NCBI RefSeq assembly: GCF_913773995.1
Contig: NZ_CAJYES010000076.1
Span: 36,962-100,961 of the forward strand
DNA: 64,000 nucleotides
Origin: an uncultured Pseudacidovorax sp.
GTDB taxonomy: Bacteria; Pseudomonadota; Gammaproteobacteria; Burkholderiales; Burkholderiaceae_C
Direction of reading: 5' to 3'
Below the pieces are notes generated by a model that had not been told where the DNA came from, searched no databases, and was given only the letters and a program-made list of their open reading frames with translations. Position numbers and translations under genes: made by a program. The stretch's first letter is position 1. Every line of letters starts with the position of its first letter. Shown here one piece after another: positions 25,112 through 34,644 of this stretch.

Positions 25112-26143
25112 ATGCCCCGACAACAACAGACCTTCCGCCGCGCCTTGTTGGCCGCCGCCCTCGCCACTGCCGCCTCGGCCGCGAGCGCCCAGCAGGTCAA
25201 TGTCATCTGCTCGGTGCAGGCCGACTGGTGCAACATGATCGCCACCGTCTATGCGCGCACCACCGGCGTCAAGATCAACCTGGCCCTCAAGGGCTCGGGC
25301 GAGGCCCTGGCCCAGCTGATCGCCGAGCGCGACAACCCCAAGACCGACGTCTGGTTCGGCGGTACGGGCGATCCGCACCTGCAGGCCGCCGAGCAGAACC
25401 TCACGCTGGAGTACAAGTCGCCGACGCTCACGCAGCTGTACCCGTGGGCGCAGCAGCAGGCCCAGCAGTCGGGCTACCGCACGGTGGGCATCTACTCCGG
25501 CCCGCTGGGCTTTGGCTACAACACCGAGCTGCTGGCCAAGAAGAAGCTGCCGGTGCCGCGCAGCTGGGTCGACCTGCTCAAGCCCGAATACAAGGGCGAC
25601 GTCCAGGTGGCCAACCCCGCGTCGAGCGGCACGGCCTACACCATGATCGCCACGCTGGTGCAGCTGATGGGCGAGGACAAGGCCTTCGATTACCTCAAGG
25701 GCCTGCACAAGAATGTCTCGGCCTACACCCGCTCCGGCACGGCGCCGATCAAGGCGGTGGCGCGCGGCGAGACCGCGGTGTCGATCAGCTTCGTGCACGA
25801 CGCGCCGCAGGAGAAGATGCAGGGCTTTCCGGTCGAGACGGTGACGCCCTCCGAAGGCACCGGCGCCGAGATCGGATCCATGAGCATCGTCAAGGGCGCC
25901 CGCAATCTGGACCAGGCCAAGAAGTTCTACGAATGGGCGCTGACGCCCCAGGCGCAGGCCTTCGGTGCGGCGTCCAAGCAGTACCAGCTGCCCTCGAACA
26001 AGGCCACGGTGGTCGATCCGAACGTGCCTGACTTCAAGAAGATCAAGCTGATCAACTACGACTACAAGACCTACGGCGCCAGCGCCGAGCGGCGACGCCT
26101 GATCGCCCGCTGGGAAAAAGAAGTCAACTCGCTGCCCCGCTGA
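25112..26143 (+). CDS. ABC transporter substrate-binding protein, FbpA/AfuA-like
   Basis: A 343-residue exported protein (signal peptide to about residue 27, ending ASAQ) of the extracellular binding protein type that includes ferric-iron, phosphonate and thiamine carriers. Typical blocks are KGSGEALAQLIAERDNPKTDVWFGG, PVPRSWVDLLKPEYKGDVQVANP and YTRSGTAPIKAVARGE. Two cysteines lie early in the mature protein (ICSVQADWC), which is unusual for FbpA. Iron is only one possibility; I could not identify a clear ligand set. It is the first gene of a three-gene importer operon. Confidence 0.85.
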   Translation: MPRQQQTFRRALLAAALATAASAASAQQVNVICSVQADWCNMIATVYARTTGVKINLALKGSGEALAQLIAERDNPKTDVWFGGTGDPHLQAAEQNLTLEYKSPTLTQLYPWAQQQAQQSGYRTVGIYSGPLGFGYNTELLAKKKLPVPRSWVDLLKPEYKGDVQVANPASSGTAYTMIATLVQLMGEDKAFDYLKGLHKNVSAYTRSGTAPIKAVARGETAVSISFVHDAPQEKMQGFPVETVTPSEGTGAEIGSMSIVKGARNLDQAKKFYEWALTPQAQAFGAASKQYQLPSNKATVVDPNVPDFKKIKLINYDYKTYGASAERRRLIARWEKEVNSLPR

Positions 26144-28360
26144 GTGCGCGCGCCCCGTTCGAACGCGGCGGCCTGGTCGTGCATCGCGATCGGGCTCGTC
26201 GCCTATGGGCTGCTGCCCTGGTATGCGATCCAGGACACCAGCTGGTGGCAGGCGCTGCCCGGCATCTGGCGTGAAGGCGACGCAGCCAATGGGCTGATCC
26301 AGGCTGCGAAGCAGGGGCGGCCCTGGCTCTTCGCGGGGCTGGCCGGGCTGGTGCTATGCATGGTGGGCGCGAGCCTCGCACCCGGCCGCGCCCAGGGCCG
26401 CTGGTGGCTGGCGGGCGGTGGCCTCGGCGCGCTGGCGCTGGCCGTGTCGGGCCTGGCCATCGGCGCACGCGGCTGGAGCTTTGCCGCACTCAACACGCTG
26501 TTCGGCGAGCTGCAGGTCAACCAGTTCGGTATCGGCATCGGCGGCTTCGTCGTCTTCGCGATGCTTGTCGTGCTGGCCGCCTTCGGCCTTGCGCGCCTGG
26601 GCTTCTTCCGCGGCGACCTGTTCGTCTCCGCGGCCGTGGTGGGCTGCGGGCTGGTGCTGCTCATGTTCATCGGCTGGCCCGTCGGCAAGGCACTGTCGGC
26701 GGCCTTCTTCGACGAGGACGGACACGCCTCGCTCGCCGCCTTCGGCGCGCGGGTGTTCACCGAGCGCATCTGGGGCCTGGGCTGCGTCGCTGGCGGCACG
26801 AGCTGCGGCGTGGCCTGGAACACGCTGCTGCTGGCCCTGCTGACGGCGGCCGGCACCACCTTCCTGGGCACGCTGATCGCACTGATGGCCGAGCGCGGCG
26901 CCCGCCGCTGGCAGGGGCCGCTGAAGGTGGTGGCGCTGCTCCCCATCATCACGCCGCCCTTCGTGGTGGGGCTGGGGCTGATCCTGCTGTTCGGCCGCGC
27001 GGGCGTGGTCAATCAGGCACTGGAAAGCTGGTTCGGCATTCCTGCCACGCGCTGGTTCTACGGCCTGCCGGGCATCCTCACGGCGCAGCTCTTCGCCTTC
27101 ACGCCCATCGCTTTCATGATCATGCGCGGCGTGGTGCAGGGCATCGCGCCCAGCCTGGAAGAGGCGGCGCTGATGCTGCGCGCCGACCGCTGGCGCACCT
27201 TCCGCACGGTGACGCTGCCGCTGCTCAAGCCGGGGCTGGCCAATGCCTTCCTGGTGGGCTTCATCGAGAGCATCGCGGACTTCGGCAACCCGGTGGTGGT
27301 GGGCGGCCAGTATTCGGTGCTCTCCACCGACATCTTCTTCGCCATCGTGGGGGCGCAGTACGACCAGGGGCGCGCCGCTTCGCTGGCCTGGGTGCTCACC
27401 ATCTTCGCGCTGGTGGTCTTCGCCCTGCAGCGGGGCCTGCTCGGTCGGCAGAACTTCACCACCGTCAGCGGCAAGGGCGATGCCGGCGTGCCCATGCCGC
27501 TGCCCACGGGTGTGCTGCGCACGGTGCAGTGCGTGGCCCTGCCGTGGATCGGCTTCACCGTGGTGGTCTACCTGTTTGCCTTTGCGGGCGGCTTCGTGCA
27601 GACCTGGGGACGCGACTACACGCTGACGCTGCAGCACTTCCGCACCGCCTTTTCGCTGGAGTGGGGCCAGTTCGGGCTGGTGTGGGCCGGCACGGCCTGG
27701 AATTCGCTGTGGACCACGCTCAAGCTGGCGGGCCTGTCGGCGCCGCTGACCGCGGCGCTGGGCCTGCTCATCGCCTGGCTGCTGGCGCGCAACGAGTTCA
27801 AGGGCCAGGGTGCCTTCGAGTTCGCCGCGTTGCTGGCCTTCGCGATTCCCGGCACGGTGCTGGGCGTGAGCTACATCCTGGCCTTCAACGTGCCGCCGCT
27901 GGAGCTCACGGGCACGGGCCTGGTCATCGTGCTGTGCTTCATGTTCCGCAACCTGCCGGTGGGCGTGCGGGCGGGCACGGCCGCCTTCAAGCAGCTCGAC
28001 CGTTCGCTGGACGAGGCCTCGCTGATGCTGCGCGCCTCGACCGCGCAGACGCTGCTGCACGTGGTGCTGCCGCTGCTCAAGCCGGCGCTGGTGGCGGCGC
28101 TGGTCTACAGCTTCGTGCGGGCCATGACCACGGTGAGCGCGGTGATCTTCCTGGTCACGGCCGAGAACGAACTGGCCACGACCTACATCATTGGCCGCGT
28201 GGGCAACGGCGACTACGGCGTGGCGCTGGCGTACTGCACGGTGCTGATCGTGCTGATGTCGCTGGCCATCGCGCTGATCCAGTTCGTGGTGGGCGAGCGC
28301 AGGCTGGGTCGGCGCAAAGTGCCCGGCCATCAAGGACACCACAAGATGGAGGCCGTATGA
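26144..28360 (+). CDS. ABC transporter permease, FbpB-like with extra N-terminal membrane domain
   Basis: A 738-residue two-domain permease. Two binding-protein-dependent modules are visible, each with a docking loop (EEAALMLRADRWRTFRTVTLPLLKPG in the first, DEASLMLRASTAQTLLHVVLPLLKPA in the second). They are preceded by about 200 residues with four or more extra hydrophobic segments, so the protein is longer than usual FbpB proteins (roughly 500-560 aa). GTG at 26144 directly follows the stop of the binding-protein gene with zero spacing (TGAGTG). Family membership is clear; the role of the N-terminal part is unknown. Confidence 0.92.
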   Translation: MRAPRSNAAAWSCIAIGLVAYGLLPWYAIQDTSWWQALPGIWREGDAANGLIQAAKQGRPWLFAGLAGLVLCMVGASLAPGRAQGRWWLAGGGLGALALAVSGLAIGARGWSFAALNTLFGELQVNQFGIGIGGFVVFAMLVVLAAFGLARLGFFRGDLFVSAAVVGCGLVLLMFIGWPVGKALSAAFFDEDGHASLAAFGARVFTERIWGLGCVAGGTSCGVAWNTLLLALLTAAGTTFLGTLIALMAERGARRWQGPLKVVALLPIITPPFVVGLGLILLFGRAGVVNQALESWFGIPATRWFYGLPGILTAQLFAFTPIAFMIMRGVVQGIAPSLEEAALMLRADRWRTFRTVTLPLLKPGLANAFLVGFIESIADFGNPVVVGGQYSVLSTDIFFAIVGAQYDQGRAASLAWVLTIFALVVFALQRGLLGRQNFTTVSGKGDAGVPMPLPTGVLRTVQCVALPWIGFTVVVYLFAFAGGFVQTWGRDYTLTLQHFRTAFSLEWGQFGLVWAGTAWNSLWTTLKLAGLSAPLTAALGLLIAWLLARNEFKGQGAFEFAALLAFAIPGTVLGVSYILAFNVPPLELTGTGLVIVLCFMFRNLPVGVRAGTAAFKQLDRSLDEASLMLRASTAQTLLHVVLPLLKPALVAALVYSFVRAMTTVSAVIFLVTAENELATTYIIGRVGNGDYGVALAYCTVLIVLMSLAIALIQFVVGERRLGRRKVPGHQGHHKMEAV

Positions 28361-29403
28361 ACGGCATCGAGTTCCGCAACGTCACCAAGCGCTACGGCAG
28401 CGACCGCAACGCCCCACTGGCCGTCAAGGGCATCAGCTTCGAGGTGCCCCAGGGCACGCTGACCACCATCCTCGGCCCGTCGGGCTGCGGCAAGACCACG
28501 ACGCTGCGCATGATCGCGGGCCTGGAGTCGCCCACCTCGGGGCAGATCTTCATGGGCGGCCGGGACGTCACCACGCTCGGCCCGGCCGAGCGCAACGTGT
28601 CGATGATGTTCCAGAGCTACGCGCTCTTCCCGCACATGAACGTCATCGAGAACGTGGCCTACGGACTGCGCATGAGCGGCATCGCCAAGGCTGAGGCCGC
28701 GGCGCGTGCCCGCGAGGCGCTGCGCGGCGTGGGCCTGGTGGGCTTCGACGAGCGCCTGCCCAGCGAGCTGTCCGGCGGCCAGCAGCAGCGCGTGGCCCTG
28801 GCGCGCGCGCTGGTGCTGGAGCCGGCGGTGCTGCTCTTCGACGAGCCCCTGTCCAACCTCGACGCCCGCCTGCGACGCGAGATGCGCGAGGAGATCCGCG
28901 CCATCCAGCAGCGCCTGCAGCTCACGGTGGCCTATGTGACGCACGACCAGGGCGAGGCGCTGGCCGTGAGCGACCAGATCATCGTGATGGACCATGGCGT
29001 GATCGCCCAGCGCGGCACCCCGCAGGCCCTCTACAACCAGCCCGAGAGCGAGTTCGTGGCCGGCTTCATGGGCGAGGCCATGGTGTTCCCGGCCGAGGTC
29101 GAGGCCGATGGCCGGGTGCGCCTGGGACCGATCGCCTGGTCCGCGTCCCAGCCGCTGCCCGCCGGCCCGGTCAAGCTGGCCGTGCGGCCCGAAGCCTGGC
29201 AGATCGGTGCGGCCGACGGCCTGCCGGCGGTGTGCGCCAAGGCGTCGTACCTGGGCCATGGCTACGAATACAGCTTCGACACCCCCCTGGGGCCGGTCTT
29301 CGTGCTGGGCGGCCATGCGGGACAGCCGATCGCGCAGGGCGAGCGGACGCAACTGACGCTCGGGCGCCAGGGCGTGTCGGTCGTCCGCACCGCAGCGGCC
29401 TGA
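28357..29403 (+). CDS. ABC transporter ATPase, FbpC/PotA-like
   Basis: A 348-residue ATPase with a C-terminal TOBE-type domain. Walker A is GPSGCGKTTTLRMI, Q-loop MMFQSYALFPHMN, signature LSGGQQQRVALARAL and Walker B LLFDEPLSNLDARLR. ATG overlaps the permease stop as ATGA. It completes the importer. Directly at its stop lies an 18-bp perfect palindrome, possibly a weak terminator. Confidence 0.95.
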   Translation: MNGIEFRNVTKRYGSDRNAPLAVKGISFEVPQGTLTTILGPSGCGKTTTLRMIAGLESPTSGQIFMGGRDVTTLGPAERNVSMMFQSYALFPHMNVIENVAYGLRMSGIAKAEAAARAREALRGVGLVGFDERLPSELSGGQQQRVALARALVLEPAVLLFDEPLSNLDARLRREMREEIRAIQQRLQLTVAYVTHDQGEALAVSDQIIVMDHGVIAQRGTPQALYNQPESEFVAGFMGEAMVFPAEVEADGRVRLGPIAWSASQPLPAGPVKLAVRPEAWQIGAADGLPAVCAKASYLGHGYEYSFDTPLGPVFVLGGHAGQPIAQGERTQLTLGRQGVSVVRTAAA

Positions 29404-29420
29404 GCGCCCGGCCGGGCGCT
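29403..29420. other. Perfect GC palindrome at the end of the FbpC-type gene
   Basis: AGCGCCCGGCCGGGCGCT starts on the last base of the stop codon. It has no T-run, so it is at best a weak or Rho-linked terminator or an mRNA 3'-end stabiliser. The 223-bp gap to 29626 shows nothing else I can name. Confidence 0.45.
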
Positions 29421-29626
29421 ACGGAGTACGTGTTTGTCGCGGGTGGGGCCGATGTGCCTCCTGCGTCGCCTTCCTGCATGCGGCGCTCGGCCGCGACAAT
29501 CGCCACCCGTCCGGCACCGCATCCACCGTGCGGCGCCAATCCCCTGTCGGTGTTCTCCGCTTCATCGCTTCGTCATCCGTGCGCCCCAGCATGCACGGCT
29601 GCAACAACGAAGGACGGGGAACTTCC

Positions 29627-31591
29627 ATGGATCGAACTGTGATCGGCACACTCGCGGCCGCCATCTGTCTGAGCCTTGCCGGCTGTGGCGGCGGCACTTC
29701 CACCCTGCAGATCGGCAGCGCGACGCCGGCGCCTGCCGCCTCGGCACCAGTGCCCGCACCCACACCGGCCGCGGCCCCAGCGCGGGCACCGCTCGAACTC
29801 ACGCTTCTGCACATCAACGACCACCATTCCAACCTGGCCGCCCGAACGCGCACCCTGCAACTGCAGGCGGGCGAGGCCACGCGCAGCACGGTGAGCGTCG
29901 AGGCTGCGGGCTTTCCGCGCGTGACGGCCGCCATCAACCAACTGGCGGCCGGCAAGGCGAACGTGCTCAAGCTGCACGCGGGCGATGCGCTCACCGGCAC
30001 GCTGTTCTTCAACCGTGCCGGCGCCGACGGCGAGGCCGATGCGGCGCTGATGAACACCGTCTGCTTCGACGCCTTCACGCTGGGCAACCACGAGTTCGAC
30101 AAGGGCGACACGGGCCTGAGGAACTTCCTGGACCTGCTGCGCCAGGGCAGCTGCAAGACGCCTGCGCTGAGCGCCAACGTCAACTTCGGCGCCGGCTCCG
30201 CCCTCAACCCTTCGCGTGCACCGGGCGCCGTGCAGCGCTCCACCGTGGTCGAGCGCGGTGGCCAGAAGATCGGCCTCGTCGGCCTGACCATCGCCGGCAA
30301 GACCAAGGCCTCCTCCAGCCCCGACGCCGACACCACCTTCGAGGACGAGACCACGGCTGCCCAGCGCGAGATCGACCGCCTGCGCGCCCAGGGCATCGAC
30401 AAGATCGTGCTGATGAGCCACATCGGCTACGAGTACGACCTGCAGGTGGCCAAGGCCCTGTCGGGCGTGGACGTGGTGGTGGGCGGCGATTCGCACACGC
30501 TGCTCGGGCCGGACGCGCTGAACACGCTGGGCGTGGGCTCACCCGCCGGCGCCTACCCCACGCAGATCACCAACAAGGACGGCAAGCGCGTCTGCGTGGT
30601 GCAGGCCTGGGAATACGCGCAGGTGGTGGGCGAGCTCAAGGTCAGCTTCGACGCCAACGGCGACGTCACGGCCTGCAGCGGCACGCCGCATGTGCTGGTG
30701 AGCGACAACTACACGCTCGCCGGCAAGGCGCCCACCGATGCGCAGCGGAGCGCCATCCAGGCCGACGTCGCGGCCACCAACGGGCTGCTCTACACCGTGG
30801 CGCCCGATGCCAGCGCCAGCGCCGTGCTCAAGCCCTTCGCTGACCGCATCGAGGTCTTCAACAAGACCGACGTGGCCGTGGCGGTCGACGAGCTGTGCTC
30901 GCGCCGCGTGCCGGGCGGCGCCGGCACGGTCGACTATTCGCGTTCCAGCAGCAGTTGCAACACGCTCGGCAGCGTGTCGCTGCGTGGCGGCGACATCCAG
31001 CAGCTGGTGGCTCAGGCCTACCTGGAGGTGGCGCAGAAGAAGTACGGCGGCGCGGACATCTCGCTGCAGAGCGGCGGCGGCGTGCGCATTCCGCTCGTGC
31101 CCGGGAAGGTGACGGCGGCGCAGGTGATCCAGGTGCTGCCCTTCGGCAACATGCTGTTCCGTCTGGACATCACCGGCGCCGAGGTCAAGGCCATGCTGGA
31201 GGACGGCCTCGACGCGGTCTACGGCACGGGCGGCACGACCGGCCCCTATCCCTACACCGGCGGCCTGCGCTTCGATGTGGATGCGCGCCTGGCCAAGGGC
31301 GCCCGCACCAGCAACATCGAGGTGCGCGATGCGAGGACCGGCGTCTGGGCGGCGCTGGATGCCAGCAAGACTTACAAGCTCTTCGTGCTGAGCTTCAATG
31401 CCACCGGCGGCGACGGCTACAAGACGCTGGCCGCCGTGCCCGCGGCGCGGCGCCTGGACATCGGCGTGCTCGATGCCGACGTGTTCATGGACTACATCCA
31501 GTCGCAGGCCAGGGACAGCACCACCGGCCTGCCAGCGCTGAAGAAGCTGCCGGTGGAGCTCTACAGCACCAAGAGCTACCAGGCGCCCTGA
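29627..31591 (+). CDS. Exported 5'-nucleotidase / metallophosphatase lipoprotein
   Basis: A 654-residue secreted nucleotidase of the UshA/NadN family. It has a lipoprotein signal (SLAGC, Cys20), an Ala/Pro-rich spacer, then the metallophosphatase domain with LLHINDHHSN, LHAGDALTGTLFF, TLGNHEFD, MSHIGYEYD and GGDSHT metal ligands. The C-terminal nucleotide-binding domain has LEDGLDAVYGTGG and LSFNATGGDGYKTL. It probably releases phosphate and nucleosides from extracellular nucleotides. ATG at 29627 is chosen for the lipobox; the longer frame is unlikely. It converges with zwf, 10 bp apart. Confidence 0.9.
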   Translation: MDRTVIGTLAAAICLSLAGCGGGTSTLQIGSATPAPAASAPVPAPTPAAAPARAPLELTLLHINDHHSNLAARTRTLQLQAGEATRSTVSVEAAGFPRVTAAINQLAAGKANVLKLHAGDALTGTLFFNRAGADGEADAALMNTVCFDAFTLGNHEFDKGDTGLRNFLDLLRQGSCKTPALSANVNFGAGSALNPSRAPGAVQRSTVVERGGQKIGLVGLTIAGKTKASSSPDADTTFEDETTAAQREIDRLRAQGIDKIVLMSHIGYEYDLQVAKALSGVDVVVGGDSHTLLGPDALNTLGVGSPAGAYPTQITNKDGKRVCVVQAWEYAQVVGELKVSFDANGDVTACSGTPHVLVSDNYTLAGKAPTDAQRSAIQADVAATNGLLYTVAPDASASAVLKPFADRIEVFNKTDVAVAVDELCSRRVPGGAGTVDYSRSSSSCNTLGSVSLRGGDIQQLVAQAYLEVAQKKYGGADISLQSGGGVRIPLVPGKVTAAQVIQVLPFGNMLFRLDITGAEVKAMLEDGLDAVYGTGGTTGPYPYTGGLRFDVDARLAKGARTSNIEVRDARTGVWAALDASKTYKLFVLSFNATGGDGYKTLAAVPAARRLDIGVLDADVFMDYIQSQARDSTTGLPALKKLPVELYSTKSYQAP

Positions 31592-31601
31592 GCGACTGCG
31601 C

Positions 31602-33068
31602 CTACTGCTCTTCGCTCCAGGCCAGCCCGTCGCGCGCGATCATGGCGCTGCTCGCGCTCGGCCCCCAGGTGCCGGCGGCGTAGGGGCGAGGTCCGCCGTC
31701 GTTCTGCCAGGCCTCGATCAGCGGCTCGACCCAGCGCCAGGCCTCTTCCTGCTCGTCGCTGCGCACGAAGAGGTTGAGCCGGCCGTCGATCACGTCCAGC
31801 AGCAGCCGCTCGTAGGCACCGACGCGCTCGGTGCCGAAGCGCTGGCCGAAGTCCAGGTCCAGCTGCACGGTCGCCAGCGGCTGGGTGCCGTCGCCGCTGC
31901 GCTTGCGGCTGTTCTGGGCCTGCGCCAGCAGGTGCAGCTCCAGCCCGTCCTTGGGTTGCAGGTTGATCACCAGCTTGTTCGCCGAAGCCCCCGCGGGCGC
32001 GCGGAAGATGGCATGCGGCGTCGGCTTGAAGTTGACCTCGATGCGCGCATCGCGCGAGGCCAGTCGCTTGCCCGTGCGGATGTAGAAGGGCACGCCGGCC
32101 CAGCGCCAGTTGGCGATCTCGGCGCGCAGGGCGACGAAGGTCTCGGTGCGGCTGGCCGGGTCGATGCCGGGCTCCTGCAGGTAGCCCTGCACCCGCTCGC
32201 CGTAGGCGGTGCCTGCGGTGTACTGTCCGCGAACGGCGTGCAGGCCGATGGACTCGGACGTCCAGGGCTTCAGCGATCGCAGTACCTTGAGCTTCTCGTC
32301 GCGCAGGGCATCGGCATGGGCATTGATCGGTGGCTCCATGGCCACCGCGCACAGCAGCTGCAGCGCATGGTTCTGCACCATGTCGCGCAAGGCGCCGGTC
32401 TGGTCGTAGAAGGCGCCGCGCTTTTCCACGCCCAGGTCTTCGGCGATGGTGATCTCGATGCTGGCGATGTACTCGCGACGCCACAGCGGCTCGAACAGCG
32501 CATTGCCGAAGCGCATGGCGAACAGGTTCTGCACCGAGGGCTTGCCCAGGTAGTGGTCGATGCGGAAGACCTGTTCTTCCTTCAGCACGTGGCCCACTGC
32601 CGCATTGATGGCGCGGTTGGAGGCCAGGTCGTGGCCCAGCGGCTTTTCGAGCACCACGCGGGTCTTCGGGCCGCCCAGGCCTGCGGCCGCGATGCGCTCC
32701 ACCGTCTGCGTGAACAGTGACGGCGCGGTGGCGAGGTACATCACCACCGTGTCGGCATCGCGCTGCTGCAGGGTCTGCGCCAGGCGCTCGTAGTCCGCCG
32801 GCTTGGAGAGGTCCATGCGCAGGTAGTGCAGCAGGTCGGCGAACTTCTCGAACTCCTCGGCGCTCGGCCGCTTGGCGCCTTCGACGGCCTTGAAGCGGGA
32901 CTGGATCAGTTCACGGTACTGCGCGTCCGACAGGTCGTCGCGCGCCACGCCGATGATGCGGCCGCCGGCCGGCAGGCTGCCGTGGCGGAAGGCCTGGAAG
33001 AGGGCGGGCATCAGCTTGCGCCAGGCCAGATCGCCGGTGCCGCCGAAAAGAACGAGGTCGAAGCTCAT
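31602..33068 (-). CDS. zwf: Glucose-6-phosphate 1-dehydrogenase
   Basis: Cytoplasmic enzyme (488 aa) oxidising glucose-6-phosphate to 6-phosphogluconolactone with NAD(P). Visible features are the N-terminal dinucleotide fold LFGGTGDLAWRKLMPAL, the substrate-binding signature RIDHYLGKPSVQNLFAMRF with the catalytic-site histidine, and the family C-terminus. ATG is at 33068. It follows the di-heme peroxidase gene by 74 nt on the same strand. No pgl or edd is adjacent, but tal and pgi lie 5-6 kb away. Confidence 0.97.
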   Translation of the reverse strand: MSFDLVLFGGTGDLAWRKLMPALFQAFRHGSLPAGGRIIGVARDDLSDAQYRELIQSRFKAVEGAKRPSAEEFEKFADLLHYLRMDLSKPADYERLAQTLQQRDADTVVMYLATAPSLFTQTVERIAAAGLGGPKTRVVLEKPLGHDLASNRAINAAVGHVLKEEQVFRIDHYLGKPSVQNLFAMRFGNALFEPLWRREYIASIEITIAEDLGVEKRGAFYDQTGALRDMVQNHALQLLCAVAMEPPINAHADALRDEKLKVLRSLKPWTSESIGLHAVRGQYTAGTAYGERVQGYLQEPGIDPASRTETFVALRAEIANWRWAGVPFYIRTGKRLASRDARIEVNFKPTPHAIFRAPAGASANKLVINLQPKDGLELHLLAQAQNSRKRSGDGTQPLATVQLDLDFGQRFGTERVGAYERLLLDVIDGRLNLFVRSDEQEEAWRWVEPLIEAWQNDGGPRPYAAGTWGPSASSAMIARDGLAWSEEQ

Positions 33069-33142
33069 GGGGCAGAAGGTGCGCGCCGCGCGCGCCAGGG
33101 TTGGGACTCGGGGTCCCGACTGTAAGCGCAGCCGCCGGGGGC

Positions 33143-34516
33143 TCAGCGGGCCGCGGCGGCGGGTGGCTTCCAGCCGTCGTCCAGCGTGTGCAGGAAGGCC
33201 ACGAGGTCGCGGATGTCGCCATCGCTCAGCACCGGCCGGTTGCCGGGCCGCGGGCCGAAGGGCGCCTCGGTGTTGACGTTGCCGCGGAAGGTCTCGGGCA
33301 GGTCGTCGAACTTCTGTACCCGGCCCTGGGCGTCCCTGGGGTACACGCGGGCGGGCCGCGTGTCGCGCAGGGCGTAGAAGCGCAGCGCGTCCTCCAGGGT
33401 GTGGAACACGCCGTTGTGGAAGAACACCTGGCGCATGGCGACGTTGCGCAGTGACGGCGTGCGGAAGCGTCCGCAGTAGTCCGCATGGTCCTTCAGGTCG
33501 GTGCGCAGCGGACCGCACAGGCCGAGGTCGAAGAAGGCCGGGTCGGCATTGGCGGGCAGGGCGGCGTTGCGCGGCACGCCCAGCGCGATGTGGCCGAAGT
33601 CGGTGAAGAGCGGGAAGGCGCCGTCCTCGGTGATGCGGCTGATGTGGCAGGAGGCGCAGTTGCCCTTGTTCGGGTCCTCGAAGGTGGCCAGGCCGCGGGC
33701 CTCCTGCACACTCAGTCGGGTCTGGCCGCGAAGCACCGCGTCGTACTTGCTGTCGTAGGGCGCGAATTCCTTGGGTTCTTCCTGGAACACCTCCAGCGCC
33801 AGGCCGGCGAGGCGGAAGGCCTGCCTGTCGTCGTCCAGCGCGGCCGGACCGAAGGCGGCGCGGAACCGGTCCGCATAGGGCGCGCGGCGCAGGCGGGCCG
33901 CCACGTCGGCTTCGCTGGCATTGGCCATCTCGAAGGGCGACAGCAGGGGCGCGGCGGCCTGGGCATGCGCGGAGTCGGCGCGGCCGTCCCAGGTGCGGCC
34001 GCCGGTGGGGCCGGCGTCCTCGCTGTCGTTGCCGTCGTTGTCGTGGTGGTGCTCGGAGAAGCTGCCGGCCGTCTGCAGGTAGCGCAGCGAGGGCACGGCG
34101 CGCAGGCCGCTGTCGTGACCGGCGGGCCCGCCAAGCTGCACCGACAGGCCGTTGGGCGGACCGTAGGCATGGTCGGGGCTGTGGCAGCTGGCGCAGGCCA
34201 TCTTGCCGGAGGCCGACAGGCCGGGGTCGAAGAACATCGCGCGGCCCAGTGCGCTCATCTCGGCGGCCGTCGGCTGGCGGCTGGGCAGGGGGGCATACAT
34301 GGCGTTGGCACCGGCCGGCGCGCTGGCGGCCGGTGCCGGCGTGGACGCGGAAGCGGTCAGCCGCGCCGGGGCTTCGGAGCGCCCGCAACCGGCCAGGGCC
34401 AGGCCCAGGCACAGAAGGGGCACCAGCCTGTGCGGCCGAAGGAAGGTCGGAAGGATCGGGCGGGACACGGCGGCGCGGGGTGGAGCGAAAGGTGCAGCAC
34501 TCTGGCCCTGCTGCAT
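33143..34516 (-). CDS. Di-heme cytochrome c peroxidase (CcpA/MauG-like) lipoprotein
   Basis: A 457-residue protein with a lipobox (LALAGC, Cys44) and two c-type heme sites CASCH, at about residues 108-112 and 287-291, spaced as in bacterial di-heme peroxidases. The region between the hemes contains a His/Asp-rich insert (EHHHDNDGNDSED, about 155-167) that I do not know from standard CcpA. The C-terminal domain has GRFRTPSLRNVAMRQVFFHNGVF, the family motif. ATG at 34516 is chosen to place the lipobox; a start at 34581 is possible. Peroxidase or MauG-like oxidase function cannot be separated. It is divergent from the phospholipase-type gene. Confidence 0.9.
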   Translation of the reverse strand: MQQGQSAAPFAPPRAAVSRPILPTFLRPHRLVPLLCLGLALAGCGRSEAPARLTASASTPAPAASAPAGANAMYAPLPSRQPTAAEMSALGRAMFFDPGLSASGKMACASCHSPDHAYGPPNGLSVQLGGPAGHDSGLRAVPSLRYLQTAGSFSEHHHDNDGNDSEDAGPTGGRTWDGRADSAHAQAAAPLLSPFEMANASEADVAARLRRAPYADRFRAAFGPAALDDDRQAFRLAGLALEVFQEEPKEFAPYDSKYDAVLRGQTRLSVQEARGLATFEDPNKGNCASCHISRITEDGAFPLFTDFGHIALGVPRNAALPANADPAFFDLGLCGPLRTDLKDHADYCGRFRTPSLRNVAMRQVFFHNGVFHTLEDALRFYALRDTRPARVYPRDAQGRVQKFDDLPETFRGNVNTEAPFGPRPGNRPVLSDGDIRDLVAFLHTLDDGWKPPAAAAR

Positions 34517-34644
34517 GACGCTTTCGTGAACGGATGGGCTGGTCAGTTGGGCCTCAGCTTTCCGCCATGCATGTGTCATGCGTGTGGCAGACCATTCGGG
34601 CCGACCGGAATTCCTCCGCTTTTTCTCCCACATCGTCAGCGCCC

